The notes under the pieces are model-generated. The model searched no databases. It saw nothing but the letters and a program-made list of their open reading frames with translations, and had not been told where the DNA came from. A program made the position numbers and the translations under genes. Positions 12,035 to 28,082 of a DNA stretch of 64,000 nucleotides are shown here, in pieces. The stretch comes from Chloroflexota bacterium (GTDB lineage: Bacteria; Chloroflexota; Anaerolineae; Caldilineales; Caldilineaceae). The stretch covers positions 1 through 64,000 of the forward strand of contig BOKO01000001.1 in assembly GCA_016861025.1 (NCBI GenBank), written 5' to 3'. The number at the start of each line of letters is the position of its first letter. Position 1 is the stretch's first letter.

Positions 12035-12079
12035 GGAGGAGAGACGTTTTCTATCCGACAGTTTGGGGTGCAAATCAGC

Positions 12080-12329
12080 ATGAACAAAGCCAGGCTATTG
12101 GAAAAGATCCTTTCTGGCTCCAGGAACGTCCGATTTGGTGATTTTGTAGCTTTGGTTGAGGGGTTCGGTTTTGAGTTGTCTAGAGTCCGCGGTAGCCATC
12201 ACATTTTTGTGCATCCTGATATTCCTGAGATATTGAATTTGCAGGAGCACGGGGGGGCAAGTTAAACCATACCAGATTCGGCAGTTTTTGCAGCTTGTTG
12301 AGCAATACGATCTGAAACTCGAGGATTGA
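12080..12329 (+). pseudogene. hicA: HicA-family mRNA interferase toxin, frameshifted
   Basis: Small double-stranded-RNA-binding-fold toxin. From ATG 12080 the frame gives FGDFVALVEGFGFELSRVRGSHHIFVHPD, with the catalytic His of the GSHHIF motif, and continues to LNLQEHGG. There it reads through seven G (12251-12257) and stops at 12265. Dropping one G restores QVKPYQIRQFLQLVEQYD, the conserved HicA C-terminus, ending at TGA 12327 just before hicB. The intact protein would be about 82 aa. It could be a dead toxin, a slippage-controlled gene or a homopolymer sequencing error. The antitoxin gene begins 1 nt after the restored stop. Confidence 0.85.
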
Positions 12330-12330
12330 C

Positions 12331-12573
12331 ATGCAAGATTACTTCATCAGCATCTTCTATTCAGAGGAGGATGGCGGATACATCGCCGACATCCCTGATC
12401 TGCGCTTCTGCTCTGCGTTTGGTGAAACGCCAGAGGAAGCGCTGCGCGAGGTGCAGATCGCCAAAACTGCCTGGCTGGAAGCAGCACGCGCCAACGGCAA
12501 ACCCATTCCGCCGCCGAAATACCGCCCGGCAATTTATCAATTGCCTGCGTCGCCATTGCTTTCTACAGCCTGA
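12331..12573 (+). CDS. hicB: HicB-family antitoxin
   Basis: 80-aa partner of the preceding toxin gene. YFISIFYSEEDGGYIADIPDLRFCSAFGETPEEALREVQ is the classic HicB partial RNase-H-like fold. No long C-terminal DNA-binding domain follows, so this is a short HicB. The ORF is intact although hicA is frameshifted. The start is 1 nt after the restored hicA stop, indicating an operon. It would neutralise HicA by direct binding and possibly repress the promoter at 12007-12034. Confidence 0.85.
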   Translation: MQDYFISIFYSEEDGGYIADIPDLRFCSAFGETPEEALREVQIAKTAWLEAARANGKPIPPPKYRPAIYQLPASPLLSTA

Positions 12574-12576
12574 TGC

Positions 12577-14637
<2,061 letters not shown>

Positions 14638-14785
14638 GCGTAGCGAAGCGCGCATCACAGCGTTGTTCGCAGTTGCCATATCACGCCAGAGACGATGACC
14701 TACCATTTGCGCGCTGGTTGACCCAATTCCCCAACATTATTACAATCAATGGTGAACGCACCGTTTACGGTTGGTGGAGGTGACG

Positions 14786-15583
14786 ATGCCCAGTCCATTT
14801 CCCGGCATGGATCCGTATCTGGAAGATCATGCACTGTGGCCCGACGTGCATTCTTCTCTTATTACCTACATTCGCGAAGAGTTGCAGGCGAAGATTCGCC
14901 CCAGCTACGTGGCGCGCATCGGCGAACGCATTGAGCTGGCGCAGGTGCACAAGGGCTACATTCCCGACGTCTCCATCGTGAAGCCGCCGCGTGTATTGCG
15001 TGAGGCGGCCGTCTATGCAGGCGACAGCATTGTTGACGAACCGCAGACGCATCTCCTATTTGACGAGGAGCGCCGCGTGCCCTACATCGAGATCATCCAG
15101 CGCGAAACGGGCGAGGTGGTGACGCTGATCGAGGTGCTCAGCTCCAGCAACAAGATCGGTGATGGCCGCGAGCAATATCTGCAAAAGCAAGCTGACCTGC
15201 TGGCGACGCCGGTCAGTCTGGTCGAGATCGATCTGCTGCGTGAGGGCAAGCCGACCACGCTGGCGCGCCAGGTCGCGATCACACAGCCGCCCGATTGGCG
15301 CTACGTCGTCAGCGTCAGCCGGGGCGGACAGCGTAACCGGCTCGAAGTCTATCCGTTCGGCATTCGCGACCGCCTGCCACGCTGCCGCATCCCCCTGCGC
15401 AGCCCTGACCCCGACGTGGTGCTCGACCTGCCGGCGGTTTTTGCACGCTGCTACGACGTGGGCGGCTACGACCTGACCATCGACTACACCAAGCCACCGC
15501 CCGGCGACCTGAGCGAGGAAGAACTAACCTGGCTGCGCAGCCAACTGGATGCCTGGCACGCGGCTGCGAGTCAGGCATCCTAA
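14786..15583 (+). CDS. DUF4058 family protein
   Basis: 265 aa. The N-terminus MPSPFPGMDPYLEDHALWPDVHSSLI is the hallmark of DUF4058. The middle segment (RVPYIEIIQRETGEVVTLIEVLSSSNKIGDGREQYLQK) has an E...E-x-LSSSNK pattern resembling nuclease-like folds of the Uma2/PD-(D/E)XK kind; this resemblance is my inference. ATG 14786 has GGAGG five nt upstream, so the TTG start at 14771 is not needed. It is alone, convergent with the mannosidase gene. Function is not established. Confidence 0.82.
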   Translation: MPSPFPGMDPYLEDHALWPDVHSSLITYIREELQAKIRPSYVARIGERIELAQVHKGYIPDVSIVKPPRVLREAAVYAGDSIVDEPQTHLLFDEERRVPYIEIIQRETGEVVTLIEVLSSSNKIGDGREQYLQKQADLLATPVSLVEIDLLREGKPTTLARQVAITQPPDWRYVVSVSRGGQRNRLEVYPFGIRDRLPRCRIPLRSPDPDVVLDLPAVFARCYDVGGYDLTIDYTKPPPGDLSEEELTWLRSQLDAWHAAASQAS

Positions 15584-15632
15584 TCGCCGACACTGACTGC
15601 TGAACTGCCTGACGATCGTGGAACTTTGCAAT

Positions 15633-15668
15633 CCTACCATCAAAATTCCTGGAAATTTCGATGGTAGG
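15633..15668. terminator. hairpin between convergent genes
   Basis: A perfect 9-bp stem (cctaccatc / gatggtagg) closes an AT-rich 18-nt loop which itself has near-symmetry (aaattcc / ggaaattt). It lies midway between the stop codons of the DUF4058 gene and the mannosidase gene, so it probably ends transcription in both directions. Confidence 0.55.
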
Positions 15669-15745
15669 GTCGCAGATTTTCAGTGAATACGCGCGATATC
15701 CGCATGTCAACAGCCAATGGTACGAAAGCCACAGACCGTTGGCAG

Positions 15746-18961
<3,216 letters not shown>

Positions 18962-19054
18962 TCCTGCAACTCCTTTGTTTGGTGGGTAATGGATTTCATT
19001 GTCTATGAATGCCTGGGCGTGGATGCGACATCACTTCTTGGTTGGGTAGGTGCA

Positions 19055-19528
19055 TCAAGCGGAACGAAGTGCAATTACCCCAAACATCAATCCCATTTCG
19101 TCCCAAGCCAGCCAAAACTCCTCAACTGGCACGGCGATCACCACTTCTGACTGGGCGGGGTCAAAGACATAAACCAGGCGATCAACTAGACCAACAACGA
19201 GGACGGCATGTTGCGCCGTTTCACCGCCCCAGTAGGTCAACTGGTTGGTTTGAACGAACACTATGACGGGAAGACGATGCGCAAGCCACTGGCGGATGGT
19301 CTCAACTTCTCCCTCAATACCAAAGAACACATCGATTGTTGATGAACGCAATCTGAGCAGATTCGAGGCAGGCGCGCCAACATATCGCTGTACGCCAAGT
19401 AGATGCGCAAGTTCGTGCTGCGAACGGGACACGCCTAGATATGCTAATGCCATCTGTGCGCACGCTGGCAGGCAATATCCCTCTTCTATCTGATGGCTAT
19501 ACGGGAGGTCGATAAGCTCGTACACGTT
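19055..19528 (-). CDS. C39-like cysteine peptidase domain protein
   Basis: About 157 aa from the GTG at 19528 (ATG 19582 is possible, giving 175 aa but an 86-bp overlap with the upstream gene). IEEGYCLPACAQMALAYLG contains the catalytic Cys with the Gln-equivalent region before it, and ETAQHAVLVVGL supplies the catalytic His, followed by VYVFDPAQSE with the Asp. This is the peptidase C39-like / papain-like fold. No membrane helix or signal peptide is visible. It overlaps the end of the upstream small gene by about 32 bp, so the two are coupled and probably act together. Confidence 0.72.
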   Translation of the reverse strand, partial: NVYELIDLPYSHQIEEGYCLPACAQMALAYLGVSRSQHELAHLLGVQRYVGAPASNLLRLRSSTIDVFFGIEGEVETIRQWLAHRLPVIVFVQTNQLTYWGGETAQHAVLVVGLVDRLVYVFDPAQSEVVIAVPVEEFWLAWDEMGLMFGVIALRSA

Positions 19529-19871
19529 CGTAGAGAGTAACCTTAGTTTGTTCGCGGTCGAGAATCTCTCCCGAAGCGGCATCGATCTTCAGGACGCCAA
19601 GCGGCCCCCAGGGTTTGCGACCGGCTGCCGTGCTGAACACCTCAAACTGCCACACCCAGCCTGCGCCAGACCGTGTGAGGATTCCATGATCCGCCATCAG
19701 CAGGTTGCCCACTTCGCTGACAAGCCAACAGTTGGCAATTCGCTTTGCAGCGGGCAGCGCAACGGACGCAGAGGCAACAACGTAGACTTCAGCACCGTCA
19801 GGCAACTCGATAGTATCCGTTGTCTCAACTTTACCACGGTGAATGATGCCTCGGTAAGTGGTTACAGTCAT
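19497..19871 (-). CDS. conserved hypothetical protein, partner of C39-like peptidase
   Basis: 124 aa. The N-terminal 35 residues (TYRGIIHRGKVETTDTIELPDGAEVYVVASASV) look like the beta-hairpin of DUF104/AF2212-type antitoxins, while the rest (WVWQFEVFSTAAGRKPWGPLGVLKIDAASGEILDREQTKV) resembles a small PepSY-like alpha/beta unit. ATG 19871 is preferred over TTG 19886. Its stop lies inside the start region of the C39-like gene. A regulator, substrate or inhibitor of that peptidase is possible; none is shown by sequence. Confidence 0.6.
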   Translation of the reverse strand: MTVTTYRGIIHRGKVETTDTIELPDGAEVYVVASASVALPAAKRIANCWLVSEVGNLLMADHGILTRSGAGWVWQFEVFSTAAGRKPWGPLGVLKIDAASGEILDREQTKVTLYERVRAYRPPV

Positions 19872-19998
19872 GACATGTTCTCTCAACAGTATGCAGTTTC
19901 ACGCAGCACGGACGTTCTGTCATTGAATTTGCCGGTCGCACCAACGTGATTGTAGCACATCTTTTTCTCGTTCGTGTGATTCTCGATCATGGTTTCCC

Positions 19999-21278
19999 TT
20001 AAGGATAACCGTCTGGGATCTGCGCGCCAGTCAGATCAGCGTTCGTCAGGATCGCGTCGGTCAACACGGCGCCGCGCAGGTCGGCGTTGCGCAGATCGGC
20101 GTCGCTGAGATCGGCGCCTGTGAAATCCACGCCGGACAGGTCAGCCCAGGCCAGGCGGGCGCCGCGCAGGTCGCGCCCGACCGCGCCGGTGTTGACCAGC
20201 TCGTGGATCAGCCGCTGTGCCGGATCGATCACGGTGCGGTCGTCGAGCAGCGCGCCACGCAGATCGACCAGGCGCAGGTCAGCCAGCGTCAGGTCTGCCC
20301 CGCGCAGGTCCGCGCCGGCGAGCGAGCCTTCCTGCAGCGCAGCGTGATGCAGATCGGCGTCGCGCAGGTCGGCGTTGTCGAGCCGGGCATAGCGCAGGTC
20401 AGCGTCGCGCAGCACGGCGCGCTGCAACACGGCCCCGCTCAAGTCGGCGGAACGCAGGTAAGCGCCCGCCAGCCAGGCATCGGTGAGATCGACGCCCGCA
20501 AGCTGTTGCTCCCGATCCACGGTGTTGACGATCTCCCAGACCTGCCGCCACTTGGGATCGATGCGCGTCTGGTCGTCCAACTTTGCCTGCTGAAGCTGCG
20601 CAAAAGCAAGGTTGGCGCCGGTCAGGTCAGCGCCGTTTAGCAACGTGTTGCGCAGGTCAGCGCCCTGCAAGTCGAACCCGGCCAGCACTACCCCGCTGAG
20701 GTTGGCATCGCGCAGATCGACGCCAGCCAGGCTGTCAACCGATTCCGGCGTGTTGATGATGCCCCAGACCAGGCGCCACTTGGGGTCAAGCCGGGTCTGC
20801 TCGCTGATGAGCGTGTCGCGTAGATCCGTGTGGGTGAGCGAGACGGCGGTCAGATCGGCGGCGGTCAGGTCGGCCGCGCTCAGGTCGGCGGCGTCGATGC
20901 GTGCGCCGCGCAGCACGGCTTCGGCGAAATTGGCTCGACGTGCGTCCACGCGGCTGAGTGCAGCGCCGGTCAGGTTGGCGCGCTGTAAATTTGCGCCGAC
21001 CAGCGACGCGCCGGCCAGGTTGGCAAAGGTGAAGTCAGCGCCGCTGGCATCGACGCCATCGAGAAAGGCGCGGCTGAGGTTGGCGTCGCGCAGGTCGGCG
21101 TTGCGCAGAGCGAGCGCGGCCAGATTGCCGCCGCTGAAATCACGTCCGCGACAGGAAGGCGGACAGACGGCGAACATGTCGCGCAGGCCAAAGACCCACG
21201 CAAAGTATGCGATCATTGCCAACAAGGGCAGCGAGATCACCAGCAGGAGATAGAGGCGCTCGCTCTGTTCACGACTGG

Positions 21279-21282
<4 letters not shown>
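19999..21282 (-). CDS. pentapeptide-repeat membrane protein
   Basis: 427 aa. One membrane helix (LYLLLVISLPLLAMIAYFAWVFG, residues 10-32) is followed by a right-handed beta-helix of A(D/N)Lxx repeats from about residue 47 to the end. The helix is broken three times by a related 26-28-residue spacer (residues 159-186, 235-262, 346-371) of the pattern T-x-(I/L)DP-KWR-x-VWEI-x-NT. The start overlaps the stop of the ABC ATPase gene upstream (ATGA), so it is the last gene of the peptide-transporter operon, which is an unexpected companion. The beta-helix may be a binding scaffold; whether it faces out or in is not certain. Confidence 0.85.
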
Positions 21283-22298
<1,016 letters not shown>

Positions 22299-22316
22299 CG
22301 TCGCTACTATCCTGGC

Positions 22317-22530
22317 TTATTTGATGGGACCAAATTGATCACGGCTGATCCCTAACTGGCAAATGATGCTGCGTACAGTGCCGGGCGCCAGGTCTTTTCC
22401 TCCCCAATCCGGGCGCTGACGCTACTTGATTGGTTGCTGGATTGTACCAGATACGATGACTGCCTTTTGCCTGGCGTCGTTCTTCGCACCCCAACTCGCG
22501 CAGCCGTTTGGCTAACTCCTGATACTTCAT
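22317..22530 (-). pseudogene. hicA: HicA-family toxin, frameshifted
   Basis: From ATG 22530 the frame reads KYQELAKRLRELGCEERRQAKGSHRIWYNPATNQ, the N-terminal two thirds of a HicA toxin with the GSHRIW catalytic His. After Ser-Ala-Pro an extra base (one of the CC pair at 22409-22410 on the plus strand) shifts the frame. Removing it gives APDWGGKDLAPGTVRSII and a normal HicA end at the TAA at 22317-22319 (about 70 aa). As it stands the frame ends at 22339 with an unrelated tail. The start overlaps the hicB stop (ATGA). Most simply a decayed toxin. Confidence 0.82.
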
Positions 22531-22787
22531 GCTGTTATCAGCACTTCGGCTGTCGTGGGCACTTCAGCTTGTGCATTGCGCAGTGATGCGGGTGTCTCCA
22601 TGCCCAGCTCGGCCCATACTTCCAGCAACCCGTGAAGTGCATCTTCTACATTCCTGGTGATCTCTTCAGGTGCAGCGCCTTCCGTCACCAATCCCGGCAC
22701 GTCGGGGCTTGTGACCGTGTAGACGCCGCTTTCCTCATTGAGTTCTAGCGTCAGCCGAATCTTGTACATTGAAGTTGTGTTTTCCAT
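22527..22787 (-). CDS. hicB: HicB-family antitoxin
   Basis: 86 aa. KIRLTLELNEESGVYTVTSPDVPGLVTEGAAPEEITRNVEDALHGLLE is the standard HicB fold; no DNA-binding C-terminal domain follows. The start may be ATG 22787 or the internal ATG 22769. It precedes hicA with an ATGA overlap (order hicB-hicA, opposite to the module at 12.1 kb, so the two modules are independent). It lies 23 nt after the upstream ATPase gene and in the same direction, inside the ABC operon. Confidence 0.82.
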   Translation of the reverse strand: MENTTSMYKIRLTLELNEESGVYTVTSPDVPGLVTEGAAPEEITRNVEDALHGLLEVWAELGMETPASLRNAQAEVPTTAEVLITA

Positions 22788-22810
22788 GCTGGTAGCTTAT
22801 CGCGCAGGCG

Positions 22811-23814
<1,004 letters not shown>

Positions 23815-23818
<4 letters not shown>

Positions 23819-25095
23819 GCGGTCACCTTCCGTCCGCGCAGACGTGGATTGGCGATTTCATCAAGGCCGATGGTGATCAAAAAGAGACCCGAAAAGACGA
23901 TGACGAGGGCGGCAATCGGGACGCCCCACCACCACCACATCCCGCGCAGGACAGCGGCGGACTGAATGGCGTAGTAAATCGTCATGCCTAACGTCGGGAT
24001 GCGCGTGGGGCCAAGTCCGAGCACTTCCAGACTGGTGGCTGCCAAAATTGCAGCCGACACGTTGCCGGTGAAGCTGGCGGCGATGTAGGGCAGCATGTTG
24101 GGCATCATCTCCCCGAACATGATTGAGAATGAACTGGCGCCGGAAATGCGCGCCATCTGCACATAGCCGCGTTCGCGCATACTCAACACCTGGGCGCGGA
24201 TCAGGCGTGTTGGGCCGGGCCACAGGAACGCCGCCAGCAGCAACGCCATGTTTTCGACCTGCAACACACGCACATACGCGCCGATCACGATCAGCACTGC
24301 CAACACCGGGATGACGATGATGGCGTCGGAGAGTGTGCGAATGATCGCATCCACCCAACCGCCCATATAGCCGGCTGTGAAACCAAGCACGACGCCGATC
24401 AACATACCGATGCTTGCTGCAATCAGACCAATGCGCAGCGACCGCGGGGCGCCGACAAGCAGCACCGCCAGCATATCGCGCCCGCTGCTCTCCGTGCCGA
24501 GCGGATGATCCCATGAGGGCGCTCCGAAACGCGCAAAAGCCGCTGCGCCAACTGCCTGGCGGGCCGGGGTGGCGGCGGGTGTTGCCGCAGCTACGGCTGA
24601 ATCAGGCGTCGCCGTCGCCGCTGCAAACGGGTTGCCGCCTGTCACTGAACGGCGTGTCGGTGTTGCGCCAGCAGCAGGTTGTTCGGCGGCCGGCGTCCGC
24701 GCTGCAAAGGGGTTGCCGCCCGTGATTGAACGCGCAGGCGTGGCTTGTGCGGCGGGCGCTTCCTCTGCACTTGCAGCGTCGGCGGGCGCAGCAACAGGTG
24801 TAGCGGTGGCGCGCGTGCGCAGGGTCTCGATCTGCTGAACCACGGGGCGGGCTGCCTCGGCGTCGTAGCCTGGCGCCCATGGTGGCGGCAGATTTAGCGG
24901 CGACGAAGCTGGAAAGGAGAGCGATTCATCCCAAAAAATGCGCCCGATCGGCCCAAGCAACATGATGAAGAGCACCATTGCTAGGCCGATCAAAAATTTG
25001 GGGTTAAGCCATGGCGAATCCCAACGATTGAACCTGGAAGTCTTGCGCGCCTGCGGCTTGCCGCCACTGGAAACGCTTTGCGTGGATGTCGTCAT
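23815..25095 (-). CDS. oligopeptide-type ABC transporter permease (DppC-like) with Ala/Pro/Thr-rich insert
   Basis: 426 aa, about 120 longer than usual. First membrane helix at about 33-54 (FLIGLAMVLFIMLLGPIG). The conserved SWDHPLGTESSGRDML starts near residue 194 and leads into the permease domain with its five helices and the EAA-like loop (GASSFSIMFGEMMPN). Between them, residues about 78-190, which lie in the external first loop, are low-complexity Ala/Pro/Thr with two copies of RS(I/V)TGGNPFAA 27 residues apart (122-132, 149-159). The insert resembles a flexible linker. The stop overlaps the DppD-like start; 3 nt separate it from the DppB-like gene. Confidence 0.9.
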
Positions 25096-25098
25096 GGG

Positions 25099-26109
25099 TC
25101 AGCCTCGTTCATAGGTAATCCGGGGATCGATCAACGGATAGAGCAGATCCAAGATCAGCACCAATGTCGCCGTCGTAAACACGAGCATAAAGACGATGCC
25201 CTGGATCAACGTGTAATCTGATGTCACGATGCCGATGTAGAGTAGATAACCTACGCCGGGATAAGCGAAAATGTACTCGACCAATACGGCGCCGCCGACG
25301 ATGCCGCCCAAACTGAGCGTCAACGCCGTGACCTGCGGCAGAATCGAATTGCGCACGCCATAAAGCCAGAATATTCGACTTGGTTTGAGTCCTTTTGCCT
25401 GCGCCAGGATCATGTAATCCTCGCCGGCGGTGGTGATCATCATGCCGCGCATTCCCAACGCCCAGAAGCCCATCGAGGCGATCACAATTGCGGTCGCGGG
25501 CAGAATCGCATGATAAATAATGCTGGAGATGTAAGGCCAATTCAGACCTGCAATCAGCCCGCGCCCGACCGAACCGGAAGCGGGCAACCATCTGAGCCAG
25601 AAGGCGAAGATGTAGATCAGTAGAATTCCCAACATGAAAAAGGGAATCGACGTAAAAGTCAGCGACACCGGCAGCAGGTTGCGAATCCAGCCGGGTGTGC
25701 GCTCCCACGCCATCAACGCACCGATCGTGTTGCCAATCACAAACGAAAGCAGCGTCGCCACCAGCAGAAGCCCGATCGTCCACGGCAACGCCTGCGCGAC
25801 CATATCTTCAACACGGCTGGGAAAGTTTGCGAGTGAGTAGCCGAGATCAAACCGCAGAGAGTTGCCGACATAGCGAATATATTGAATCGGCCACGGTTGA
25901 TCTAGCCCAAAGCGTGCTCGCCATGCCTCGATCATCTCTGCTGAATTTTCGACGAAACCGGATTGTGCGATCAACCGACTGATCACGCCGGCTACAGGAT
26001 CGCCCGGCGCCAGGCGTGGGATTACGAAGATGATGGTGGTTCCCAACCAAATGGTCAAGAACCACATCCCAAGCCGTTTCAGAAAATAGCTCCAGGTAAG
26101 TCCGCCCAT
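25099..26109 (-). CDS. oligopeptide-type ABC transporter permease (DppB-like)
   Basis: 336 aa. An N-terminal membrane helix (LGMWFLTIWLGTTIIFVIPRLAPGDP) is followed by the permease domain with GMRGMMITTAGEDYMILAQAKGLKPSRIFW, the cytoplasmic coupling loop of this family. The C-terminal helix ends DLLYPLIDPRITYERG, the usual DppB end. It forms the channel heterodimer with the DppC-like protein. It follows the binding-protein gene after an 80-nt gap that contains the 36-bp palindrome. Confidence 0.93.
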   Translation of the reverse strand: MGGLTWSYFLKRLGMWFLTIWLGTTIIFVIPRLAPGDPVAGVISRLIAQSGFVENSAEMIEAWRARFGLDQPWPIQYIRYVGNSLRFDLGYSLANFPSRVEDMVAQALPWTIGLLLVATLLSFVIGNTIGALMAWERTPGWIRNLLPVSLTFTSIPFFMLGILLIYIFAFWLRWLPASGSVGRGLIAGLNWPYISSIIYHAILPATAIVIASMGFWALGMRGMMITTAGEDYMILAQAKGLKPSRIFWLYGVRNSILPQVTALTLSLGGIVGGAVLVEYIFAYPGVGYLLYIGIVTSDYTLIQGIVFMLVFTTATLVLILDLLYPLIDPRITYERG

Positions 26110-26144
26110 GTCGTTTCCTGTCTAATTCGCACCGAAAATCGGTC

Positions 26145-26180
26145 AATCCTTCCAGGAAGCGGCCGCTTCCTGGAAGGATT
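26145..26180. repeat. perfect 36-bp palindrome between binding-protein and permease genes
   Basis: Each arm is 18 nt (aatccttccaggaagcgg and its reverse complement) with no loop bases beyond the centre. It lies 9 nt after the binding-protein stop and before the DppB-like start. RNA from either strand would fold into a very stable hairpin. No T-run follows on the minus strand, so it more likely protects the binding-protein mRNA end or causes partial termination, giving more binding protein than permease. Confidence 0.75.
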
Positions 26181-26189
26181 GTGAACACA

Positions 26190-28082
26190 TTACTGCGCGC
26201 CGGTGGCCGTCAGGTTTTGCAGAATCACATGTGTGTGCTGCCACCAGGTCGGCGGGTGGATGTACTGGTTCTCAAAGGTGGGCCAGCCAGTCCAATAGGT
26301 GGTGTCGAACGGAATGATCTTCTTGGCCTGGGTGACTGGAATCACGGGCAGTTCATCGAACCAGATGTCCATGGCCTGGATGAAGAGCTCTTCGACCTTC
26401 GGATCGCCGAGCGGAAGCACGCCCATCTCGTCGACCAGTTTGCTATACTCTTCCGCCGCCGGGCCGCTCCACCGCCATTGGTTGCGGCTGGCTCGTTCAC
26501 CGACCGGCGTCAGCCACATGATATTGAACGTGTCCAGCGAGTTCCACGGCTCGTTGACGGAGCCGCAAGTCTGCCATCCCATGCGAGTCTCGAAATTGCC
26601 TTCGTCAAAGTTTGTGCCCCAGGTGGCGCCAGCCTCGTTGCGTGTGGAAGCGTTGATGCCCAGCGCCTGCAGGTCTTCAACGATCACCTGTGCAATGCGC
26701 TGCTTCTCGATGAAGGCTTCGTGGGTGGTGATGTCCATCGTCAGCTCGACGCCATCCTTCTCATAGTAGCCATTGGCGTTCTTGGTGTAGCCCTTGGACT
26801 CGATGATCTCGGCGGCTTTGGCTGGATCGTGCGTCCACAACTGGTCGAGATCCCAGGCGCCAGCTGCGATGGCGGCGTCGACCAGGTCATCCAGCGGCGG
26901 GTAAGCCGGGAAGAAATGGCGACTCTTGAGCGTGGTGTTCTCGTAGGCGATTTCGACGATCTTGTCACGGTCGATGGCGTAGTTGATCGCCCATCGCATC
27001 TCTGGGTCATCCCATGGGGCGACCGTTGTATTGAACTCGAAGGTGCGCGAGCAAGGATCGGGCACCCAGGCGAAAGGCGGCTCGTCGAACCAAGTGATGA
27101 CGTTGGGATTCTGTGCTTGCAGCGCCTGCAGCGCGCCCAACGTGATGTCCATCAGGCTGTCAAGCTGACCGTTTGCCATGAGCGCGGCGCGGGTCTCAGG
27201 CGGTCCTGCCCACGTCCAGATAATGGTTTCCGGCTCAGGCAGTTTGTAAAGACCGGTTTTGGCGCCCCACCAGTCATCGTGACGCGTCCACACAACCTCG
27301 GTTGCGCTGGTGCTTGCCAGTTTGTAGGGGCCGGTGCACATGGGCAAACCCGCCGCCAGATCAAAGTTCTTGAAGGTGAGCGGGTCGACATTCTCCCAGA
27401 TATGCTTGGGCATGAAATTGACGCCGCCCCAGATTCTGACGGAGAAGTAGTCAAGCTGGAAGCGCGGATTCGGGTTGTTCAGTGTGAACAGCACGGTGCG
27501 ATCATCAACCTTTTCCACACTCTTGACCCACTGCTTCATTGCGGCGGAATCGCTGAGTTCAGGCGCGTTGTCGATCAAGGTTTGAATTGTGAAGACTACG
27601 TCGTCGGCAGTGAAGGGCGCGCCATCCTGCCAGGTGATGCCCTCACGCAACGTGAGAGTCCACTGATCGAGGGTTTCGTTGGAGACGAAACTCTCGCCTA
27701 ACCACGGCATGAACTCGCCGGTCTGATAGTTGAGGATGAAGAGCGGCTCCAGGCAGACCTGATGGAAGCCCTGGTCGCGGCGGTTGCCGGGGACGTAGGG
27801 ATTCCAGACGCCTTCCGGGTCTTGCAGACGCCCACCGTCGATGTCCATGATTAAGGTCCGTGAGCGTTCGGAGCCTTCGGCGGCTGGCGCAGGTTCTTCG
27901 GCAGGCGGCTCGGTCGGCGCCGGTTCGGCTGGTGCAGCCTCCGCCGGTGCAGCGGGCGCCTCAGTCGGCGCCACTGGCTGGGCAGGCGCAGGCGTTGGCG
28001 CCGGCTGCCCACAAGCTGCCAACGCCATCATGGCGACCAGCAACAGGCTGAGAATGACAAAAATTCGCTTTCCCTTGTGCAT
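26190..28082 (-). CDS. ABC transporter substrate-binding lipoprotein, family 5 (peptide-type)
   Basis: 630 aa. The signal peptide ends in a lipobox LAAC (Cys24), so it is anchored in the membrane on the outside. Residues 25-70 are an Ala/Pro/Glu linker. The mature domain is the SBP_bac_5 fold, with LTLREGITWQDGAPFTADDVVFTIQTLID as the characteristic motif. The family binds oligopeptides, but also sugars and other ligands, so the ligand is open. A GAGGAGG box precedes the start. First gene of the importer operon. Confidence 0.93.
   Translation of the reverse strand: MHKGKRIFVILSLLLVAMMALAACGQPAPTPAPAQPVAPTEAPAAPAEAAPAEPAPTEPPAEEPAPAAEGSERSRTLIMDIDGGRLQDPEGVWNPYVPGNRRDQGFHQVCLEPLFILNYQTGEFMPWLGESFVSNETLDQWTLTLREGITWQDGAPFTADDVVFTIQTLIDNAPELSDSAAMKQWVKSVEKVDDRTVLFTLNNPNPRFQLDYFSVRIWGGVNFMPKHIWENVDPLTFKNFDLAAGLPMCTGPYKLASTSATEVVWTRHDDWWGAKTGLYKLPEPETIIWTWAGPPETRAALMANGQLDSLMDITLGALQALQAQNPNVITWFDEPPFAWVPDPCSRTFEFNTTVAPWDDPEMRWAINYAIDRDKIVEIAYENTTLKSRHFFPAYPPLDDLVDAAIAAGAWDLDQLWTHDPAKAAEIIESKGYTKNANGYYEKDGVELTMDITTHEAFIEKQRIAQVIVEDLQALGINASTRNEAGATWGTNFDEGNFETRMGWQTCGSVNEPWNSLDTFNIMWLTPVGERASRNQWRWSGPAAEEYSKLVDEMGVLPLGDPKVEELFIQAMDIWFDELPVIPVTQAKKIIPFDTTYWTGWPTFENQYIHPPTWWQHTHVILQNLTATGAQ

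Noticed and set aside
26181..27701. 506-codon plus-strand frame opposite the binding-protein gene
   Set aside because: Antisense shadow; the binding protein has lipobox and SBP_bac_5 motif.
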